Shown piece by piece: positions 58,699-64,000 of a DNA stretch of 64,000 nucleotides. Positions within the stretch are counted from its first letter, which is position 1, and each line of letters starts with the position of its first letter. Source of the DNA: Apoderus coryli (Eukaryota > Arthropoda > Insecta > Coleoptera > Attelabidae); NCBI GenBank assembly GCA_911728435.2, contig OU452203.1, positions 743,270 to 807,269 of the forward strand, given 5' to 3'. Both the position numbers and the translations under genes were made by a program. The notes beneath the pieces were generated by a model. The model ran no database searches. It was given only the letters and a program-made list of their open reading frames with translations, and had not been told where the DNA came from.

Positions 58699-61152
58699 AT
58701 GACAACGGACACGATGGGGCAGCCCCCCAAACAAACAAACAATATGGACACAAACGATAGGATTAAAACTTACGGTGCAGGGGTCGGATCCCCAGTACCG
58801 GTCGGTGAGGGTTGTGTTATGGCAGGCACCCCCCGATCGTCATCCAGCGACTGTCAGGTACCACTGGTGGAAGACCGGGCCGGGGTACTGGTAAAAACTA
58901 CCGGAATTAAAGACGATCTTGATCTTGAATTGACCAACGACGAAGTGGAAATTATGAGTTCTGGCGGCTCGTGGAACCCGGTTTTACAGAGCTTCTTCAA
59001 GAAGGGCGCCCGAGAAAGAAGAGGAAGTGCACCAGCTAGTACCGTTGAAGGTAGCAAAAGTCCGAATACGTCGGTGATTGATCTGAGGTGGGATGAAACC
59101 GAGCAAACATCGAAGAAAAGAAAACTCCATGTAACTCCCGAGAAGGGGGAAAATGTGGTAATTGAAGACGAGCTGGAGAAATATCGTATGCGTCGTAAGA
59201 TGGCTTCTCTGATAAGCGAAGCCAGAGCAGTAACTAGGAAGTACGCAAACTGCCTATACGATAGTGAAATGTCAAAAAAGACGATGAGAGAGGGCTTAAC
59301 ATCCCTGAACAGCATAATATCCCAAATGGCGACAACAAACATGATGAAGAATCTATTAAAAAGAGACAAGGAAGATTCGGAAACCGACGAAATTGTCGCC
59401 CATATCCTCCAGAACGAAGTGACTAAGACGGACGTGGAAACCCAAACGGAGCAATCTATAGTCAGCCAAGGGGAGTGGAGTGAGGTAAGAACGACAAGTA
59501 AGAAACAACCCAGTGAAGCGGGACGCAGTGACAAACAACTGGAAACGATAAAGGCACTTGCGAATAATCTTTTTGAGTTTTGCTCCCAAACCCAGAATGT
59601 CCACAAGAAAATTAAAACAATAAACAGAGAAATGGTATACGAAATTAAATTATTGGACAAAGAATATAATGCGAATGCGCAATTAGTAAATACTATGAAA
59701 GAGAACCTCGAGACGAACAAAGAGGAGTATAAAAGGAAACTGGAAGCACTAGAAAGGGAACACCAAGCAGTGATCCAAAATATTATGTCGGCGAAGAATA
59801 ACGTAAAGACCTGCCAAAACTGTGTATCCAAAACTGAGTATAAGCTGAGCGGTAAAATTGTAAATTACGAGGATGCCAGTGACGTCAGCCAGCAGAAGTG
59901 GTCCCCAAAGAGTTACTCAGTAACAGAAATATCAAATGATGATCCACTAAGCGAACGAAAAGACCATTTAGTATTGTTCTTAAATGAAGATACTACAAAA
60001 ATGACCCCAAGAGAGAGGCGCCTGCTCCTTGGATGTCCAGAAGTTCTTGAAGCTGAAAAAGAGCAATGTCAAGGAATGGGTACATACACCAATTATGAAC
60101 AAGTAAGTAAATACCGAGCGAACGGTGAAAGTCACATAAGAGAAAAGATCATTGACGCTTTCTTCATCCCGCCCGAAGCAGATGTCGAAAACTTCTTCAT
60201 GTTATTGAAAACATTATTAGATAAAAGGCCAATCCCAGTGGACGGCAGCAAACGGACCTACTCCATGGTGTTACCAGAGGGGCGGGACCTAATAACATTT
60301 AGGAAAACTGTAGAGTGCGTGTTTTATGCCGAAGAAGTAAAGGTTATTATACACGCACCGAAACAGGCATTAGAACGAATGACCTCCACAAGGTCGGATA
60401 AGGGCGGTAGAAGGGAAAGGACGAACGAGGTTCTTTTGGTTGAAACGGGTGATAAGTCATTTTCAGAAGTTCTACGGAAACTAAAAACTGAAGCCAAGGA
60501 CCCAGCGCTCTTGGAGCAGATACAAAAAGTAAGGAGATCGGCTAAGGGCGACCTCATTATTAATATAAAGAAAGGTAGCAGAGAAACCATACAAGGGAAA
60601 GTGCTTGAGATTATGAAGGAACACAAAATTAGGTACATGGGGGGGGAAAAGCAAAAGACAGTCTTCATCAAAGATATGGATGAAGAGACCGATGAAGCGG
60701 AAGTTAGAAGTGCGATGATTGCCACCGGGGAGATTAAAACCCCAGAGTCGTTCTCCGTAAAATCGATAAGAAACGTGCCGGGAGGAATGAAATCTGCAAC
60801 AATTGTCCTAGCAGATGCCGATGCAAACAGGGTGTTAGCACTAGGGCGTATTAGGATTGGGTTACCGATGTGTAGAGTGGTGGAGCGAATTGAGCTCCTA
60901 AAATGCTTCCGGTGCTGGAATTACGGCCATAGCGCGGCGACATGTACAGGCCCACAACGCTCTAAATATTGCGAGAGATGCGGGAAAGAAGGGCACATTA
61001 GAAGAGATTGTGTAGAGGAGACCCCGTCATGCATTCTATGTAATGGCCGGGAACACGTAGCAGGTAGTGGTAAGTGTGCTGCGTTCACAACGGCGCTAAG
61101 GCTGGCTAGACAGACCTCGATGGGACTAAAACCCGAAGGAGTCCGTACATAG
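58699..61152 (+). CDS. ORF1 (gag-like) of element B
   Basis: 817 residues from ATG 58699 (MTTDTMGQPPKQTN), intact to TAG. The N-terminal half is low-complexity and charged, with a likely coiled coil at about 320-375 (Lys/Glu-rich). The region from about 490 aligns with element A ORF1 (EGRDLITF, TVFIKDMDEETDEAEV, LGRIRIGLPMCRVVER). Three zinc knuckles end it: CFRCWNYGHSAATC from residue 736, CERCGKEGHIRRDC from 758, and CILCNGREHVAGSGKC near 777. It should bind element RNA and help carry it to the telomere-type target, as ORF1 proteins do in SART1 and TRAS1. It ends two bases before the ORF2 start codon. Confidence 0.9.
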   Translation: MTTDTMGQPPKQTNNMDTNDRIKTYGAGVGSPVPVGEGCVMAGTPRSSSSDCQVPLVEDRAGVLVKTTGIKDDLDLELTNDEVEIMSSGGSWNPVLQSFFKKGARERRGSAPASTVEGSKSPNTSVIDLRWDETEQTSKKRKLHVTPEKGENVVIEDELEKYRMRRKMASLISEARAVTRKYANCLYDSEMSKKTMREGLTSLNSIISQMATTNMMKNLLKRDKEDSETDEIVAHILQNEVTKTDVETQTEQSIVSQGEWSEVRTTSKKQPSEAGRSDKQLETIKALANNLFEFCSQTQNVHKKIKTINREMVYEIKLLDKEYNANAQLVNTMKENLETNKEEYKRKLEALEREHQAVIQNIMSAKNNVKTCQNCVSKTEYKLSGKIVNYEDASDVSQQKWSPKSYSVTEISNDDPLSERKDHLVLFLNEDTTKMTPRERRLLLGCPEVLEAEKEQCQGMGTYTNYEQVSKYRANGESHIREKIIDAFFIPPEADVENFFMLLKTLLDKRPIPVDGSKRTYSMVLPEGRDLITFRKTVECVFYAEEVKVIIHAPKQALERMTSTRSDKGGRRERTNEVLLVETGDKSFSEVLRKLKTEAKDPALLEQIQKVRRSAKGDLIINIKKGSRETIQGKVLEIMKEHKIRYMGGEKQKTVFIKDMDEETDEAEVRSAMIATGEIKTPESFSVKSIRNVPGGMKSATIVLADADANRVLALGRIRIGLPMCRVVERIELLKCFRCWNYGHSAATCTGPQRSKYCERCGKEGHIRRDCVEETPSCILCNGREHVAGSGKCAAFTTALRLARQTSMGLKPEGVRT

Positions 61153-61154
61153 AA

Positions 61155-64000
61155 ATGGCTCTATCAGTACTGCAAATCAACCTGAATCGCTGCAGACAGG
61201 CCCATGACCTCCTGGAGGCTACTATACAAAAACATCGCATCGATATAATAATTGTTGCCGAGCCTAACAAAAAATTAGTCAGTCAGCCTTGTTGGTACAA
61301 GGACGAAGAGTCGAATGTAGCAATAAGAATCGACAACAAAAATCTTGCAATACACCGCTCAGAAATAGGTCCGGGATATGTGTTAGTCGCAGCAGGAAGC
61401 CTGAAGATAATTGCCACCTATTACTCACCAAATGCTCCGCTTAACGTATTTGAAAACGCCCTGGAAAGTCTCAGTAGGGTAACAGCCCTGAACCGAAGAA
61501 GAACCATTATAGCGGGGGACTTTAATGCCAAGTCGCCTGAGTGGGGTGAAGTGCACGCAATGGATGCCAGGGGCGCGATGGTCTCTGAATATATTGCCCA
61601 GAGTGACCTGACAATACTAAATAACAACAATATGCCAACATTTCATCGTAGGGGTACCGTGTCCTTTATAGACCTAACATTGTGCACGTCAGATTTGGCG
61701 GGTAAGGTGTGCGGCTGGACGACACTAGAAGAGGAGTCCCTGAGCGACCATAAATACATTTACTTTGAGATTGACAATGCAGCAAACTACAAAAATAAAG
61801 AGACGTCACATATAGGTTGGGTAACTAGCAAATTGAACCGAGCTCAGGCAATCAACATAATTAAGTATATCGAACAACAGGACAGCATCGCAACACCAGA
61901 GCGACTGACAGAGGCAATGATTAAGGCATGTGATGCAGGTATGCCCAGACGAAGACAGAACTCGAATAGGAAACCTAAATACTGGTGGAATGACACAATT
62001 TCACAACTAAGAAAGGACGCTCTGGGCGCCCGGAGAAAAATGCAAAGAGCACGAGCCGATGCGGCAAACTTCGAGATTCTCTCCCGGGAATACTCAGAAA
62101 AGAAAAAAAGACTAAGAGATTCCATTAAGATATCGAAACGGGATAAGTGGAACCAACTGTGTGCCAGAGTTGACACGGATGTATGGGGATTGGGATACAA
62201 AATCGTCTCCCAAAGAATTGGATTGACTTCTGGGCCTCCCCCTATGAGCCTCGACCGAATGAAAGAAATTGCGGAAGTCCTGTTCCCAACGAGGCCTGGA
62301 TTCGTGTATCCGGTGAGGGCGCAAGAGCAACGGGTCTGGTTCAACTCTGAGGACCTCCGGAATGCTGCCAGAAACTTAAAACCTAGAAAGGCGCCGGGAC
62401 CTGATGGGGTTCCGGCAGAACTCGTAAGGGCTGTAGCGGAAGACTGCCCTGAGACGATACTGCGAGTAATGAATGGTTGCTGTTCTGCGGGAAACTTTCC
62501 AGCTGTGTGGAAGAAGGCTGCGCTCAAGTTGCTACCGAAGCCGCACAAGCCGCTGGACGATCCTTCCTCCTATCGCCCCATATGCCTATTGGACACGCTG
62601 GGAAAGCTCCTGGAACACCTGGTGTTGATCCATTTGAAGAAAAGTATCGACGAGCGGGGGGGCCTTTCACGGAACCAGTTTGGCTTTCGTCGGGGACGAT
62701 CCACTACCATGGCTATGGAGGCGGTGAAACGGGTGGCACTTGCAGCAAGATTTGGGGGGAAAAGGGAGCTTTGTGCCTTGATCCTACTAGACGTGAAAAA
62801 CGCATTCAATAGTGCGAGCTGGCAGCATATAATGGCGGCGTTGACAAAAAAGAATGTGGAGCCATGGTTGATTCGGATAATCAGAAGTTACCTGAGCGAT
62901 CGATCCATCATCCTGCAAAGCGTGGACGGACGCTGCGAGCTGCCAATGTCCTGTGGGGTTCCTCAGGGCTCCGTCCTGGGCCCTACGCTATGGAATGTGC
63001 TGTATGACGACTTATTAGATAATATTCGAGGAGATGGCGTGCATCTTACGGCATACGCTGACGATCTAGCGATCGCAATAACGGCAGTTGACGAGGATTC
63101 CCTGATGTTTAGGGGTAATTCAGCTATCCTGGACGTCTCGAGGTGGATGGACGAACACGGGCTGCAGATCGCACCTCAAAAGACTGAGATTGTCCTGTTG
63201 ACACGATATCGGGTACGTGATATTCAGTTTATGGTCGAGGGTAATCGAAGTGTTCCAAAGCCATCGGTAAAGTATCTTGGTGTCTGGTTCGATGCCAGGC
63301 TGACTTTCGGGCAACACATTGCGGGGACTGCTCGGAAGGCCTCACGGGCTATCGCGAAGTTAGCAAGGTTAATGCCCAACGTTAATGGACCTAGGGCAAG
63401 TAAGCGGCGTTTGCTGTCCTCCGTGTGTCATTCCATAATGTTGTATGGTGCGCCGGTGTGGAATGATTCGCTGATGGTGGACCGATACAACAACGTACTC
63501 CAAGCAGAGCAGAGAAAGATGCTGATAAGAGTGTGCAGCGCGTATCGCACGACATCGAGTGTTGCACTTAACGTCATAGCGGGTGTTCCACCTATCAAGC
63601 TTATGGCCAAAGAAAGAACTGAGATTTATGGGGGCATCAACAGGGGAGTGGCTCGCGAGAGGACACTGGCTGCGTGGCAGGGTCTTTGGGAGCAGGCGAC
63701 GACAGGGCGCTGGACATTTACGCTAATTCCAAATATAAGAGCGTGGGTGGATAGAAGACATGGAGAGGTCGATTACTATGTAACACAGATATTAACAGGA
63801 CATGGACAATTCGGCAACTACCTCAAAAAGATTAAAAAGGCAGAGGATGATTTATGCCTCTATTGTGGGGCACAGGACTCGGTGGGTCACACACTGTTTG
63901 AATGCGCGAATTGGACCCAACAGAGAGACGAGTGCGAATCTGAGGTAGGTAGACGCTTGAATGCTGTAAATTTATGCAATACCATGATAGAAAGCGAGGT
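61155..64000 (+). CDS. ORF2 of element B: endonuclease-reverse transcriptase, partial
   Basis: It opens at ATG 61155 (MALSVLQINLNRCRQAHDLL), just after the ORF1 stop (TAG then AA then ATG). I read this frame without a stop to the window end, about 948 codons. Endonuclease: IIVAEPN, IIAGDFNAKSPEWG, SFIDLTLC and the complete catalytic SDH at residues 197-199. Reverse transcriptase: ILLDVKNAFNSASW, CGVPQGSVLGPTLWN and TAYADDLAI (YADD at 634-637). The C-terminal zinc motif CLYCGAQDSVGHTLFEC starts at residue 901. By comparison with element A only a few tens of codons are missing. All visible catalytic residues are kept, so this copy may be competent. Confidence 0.9.
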   Translation, partial: MALSVLQINLNRCRQAHDLLEATIQKHRIDIIIVAEPNKKLVSQPCWYKDEESNVAIRIDNKNLAIHRSEIGPGYVLVAAGSLKIIATYYSPNAPLNVFENALESLSRVTALNRRRTIIAGDFNAKSPEWGEVHAMDARGAMVSEYIAQSDLTILNNNNMPTFHRRGTVSFIDLTLCTSDLAGKVCGWTTLEEESLSDHKYIYFEIDNAANYKNKETSHIGWVTSKLNRAQAINIIKYIEQQDSIATPERLTEAMIKACDAGMPRRRQNSNRKPKYWWNDTISQLRKDALGARRKMQRARADAANFEILSREYSEKKKRLRDSIKISKRDKWNQLCARVDTDVWGLGYKIVSQRIGLTSGPPPMSLDRMKEIAEVLFPTRPGFVYPVRAQEQRVWFNSEDLRNAARNLKPRKAPGPDGVPAELVRAVAEDCPETILRVMNGCCSAGNFPAVWKKAALKLLPKPHKPLDDPSSYRPICLLDTLGKLLEHLVLIHLKKSIDERGGLSRNQFGFRRGRSTTMAMEAVKRVALAARFGGKRELCALILLDVKNAFNSASWQHIMAALTKKNVEPWLIRIIRSYLSDRSIILQSVDGRCELPMSCGVPQGSVLGPTLWNVLYDDLLDNIRGDGVHLTAYADDLAIAITAVDEDSLMFRGNSAILDVSRWMDEHGLQIAPQKTEIVLLTRYRVRDIQFMVEGNRSVPKPSVKYLGVWFDARLTFGQHIAGTARKASRAIAKLARLMPNVNGPRASKRRLLSSVCHSIMLYGAPVWNDSLMVDRYNNVLQAEQRKMLIRVCSAYRTTSSVALNVIAGVPPIKLMAKERTEIYGGINRGVARERTLAAWQGLWEQATTGRWTFTLIPNIRAWVDRRHGEVDYYVTQILTGHGQFGNYLKKIKKAEDDLCLYCGAQDSVGHTLFECANWTQQRDECESEVGRRLNAVNLCNTMIESE

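Larger units (their letters stand above)
58354..64000 (+). mobile_element. SART/R1-clade non-LTR retrotransposon B (runs off window)
   Basis: A second, clearly different family in the same orientation. It has a 5' UTR of 345 bp, ORF1 58699-61152 and ORF2 from 61155 to beyond the window, both open in everything visible. It starts directly after GGGTT, as A does. GC content is visibly higher than in the rest of the window. Its 3' end and downstream flank are not in view. Confidence 0.9.

Noticed and set aside
62477..62812. Plus-strand frame inside ORF2 of element B
   Set aside because: It overlaps the open reverse transcriptase frame out of phase; same for the minus-strand frames across both retrotransposons.
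1..64000. tRNA, rRNA, riboswitch or hammerhead ribozyme
   Set aside because: No cloverleaf, rRNA-like sequence or hammerhead core was recognised by eye; a covariance-model search would be needed to exclude them.

Overview
This window is AT-rich nuclear DNA from an insect, built almost entirely of mobile and tandem-repeat DNA. It shows spliceosomal GT-AG introns, no bacterial gene organisation and no tRNA or rRNA gene. The insect call rests on SART/R1-type non-LTR retrotransposons separated by a TTGGG pentanucleotide (insect telomeres are typically TTAGG, with variants in some groups), many TACAGGGTG-type repeats and TACCTA-rich spacers. The order is not resolvable from sequence alone.

Layout. 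1-3715: tandem copies of a Helentron/HINE-like non-autonomous element (subterminal hairpins at both ends, central ~130-bp minisatellite). 3716-17340: mostly unrecognised AT-rich DNA with dispersed duplicated blocks (about 3.8-8 kb matching 14.9-17 kb). Between those blocks lies a candidate microexon gene (9202-14044) whose inferred coding exons are all multiples of three, four of them 48 nt long at an exact 133-bp period. 17343-30102: a seven-exon Helitron Rep/helicase gene that reads as 1,703 codons when spliced. It has an HUH replication-initiator domain and a PIF1-type helicase, and its introns are filled with long-inverted-repeat elements. 30103-33900: 3' flank with small tandem repeats and another inverted-repeat element. 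33900-49125: a ~15-kb head-to-tail array of HINE-like copies with higher-order minisatellite structure and one 228-bp micro-inversion. 49126-51390: spacer. 51390-52234: a divergent HINE 3' end joined to a 5'-truncated retrotransposon.

52235-64000: three head-to-tail SART/R1-clade non-LTR retrotransposons: a 5'-truncated copy, a full-length copy A (ORF1 broken, ORF2 open) and a second family B (ORF1 and all visible ORF2 open; runs off the window). The junctions after the first and second are poly(A) followed by (GGGTT)n, and each next element starts directly after GGGTT. This is the signature of elements that target a telomere-type repeat, here TTGGG rather than TTAGG. If the repeat is the host telomere, the G-rich strand orientation puts the chromosome end to the right.

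The genes do not form a host pathway. The window records three mobile systems: an apparently coding-competent Helitron, HINE-like passengers that have expanded into satellite DNA, and repeat-targeted retrotransposons. The possible host gene is the microexon gene; its start codon is unresolved and its function unknown.
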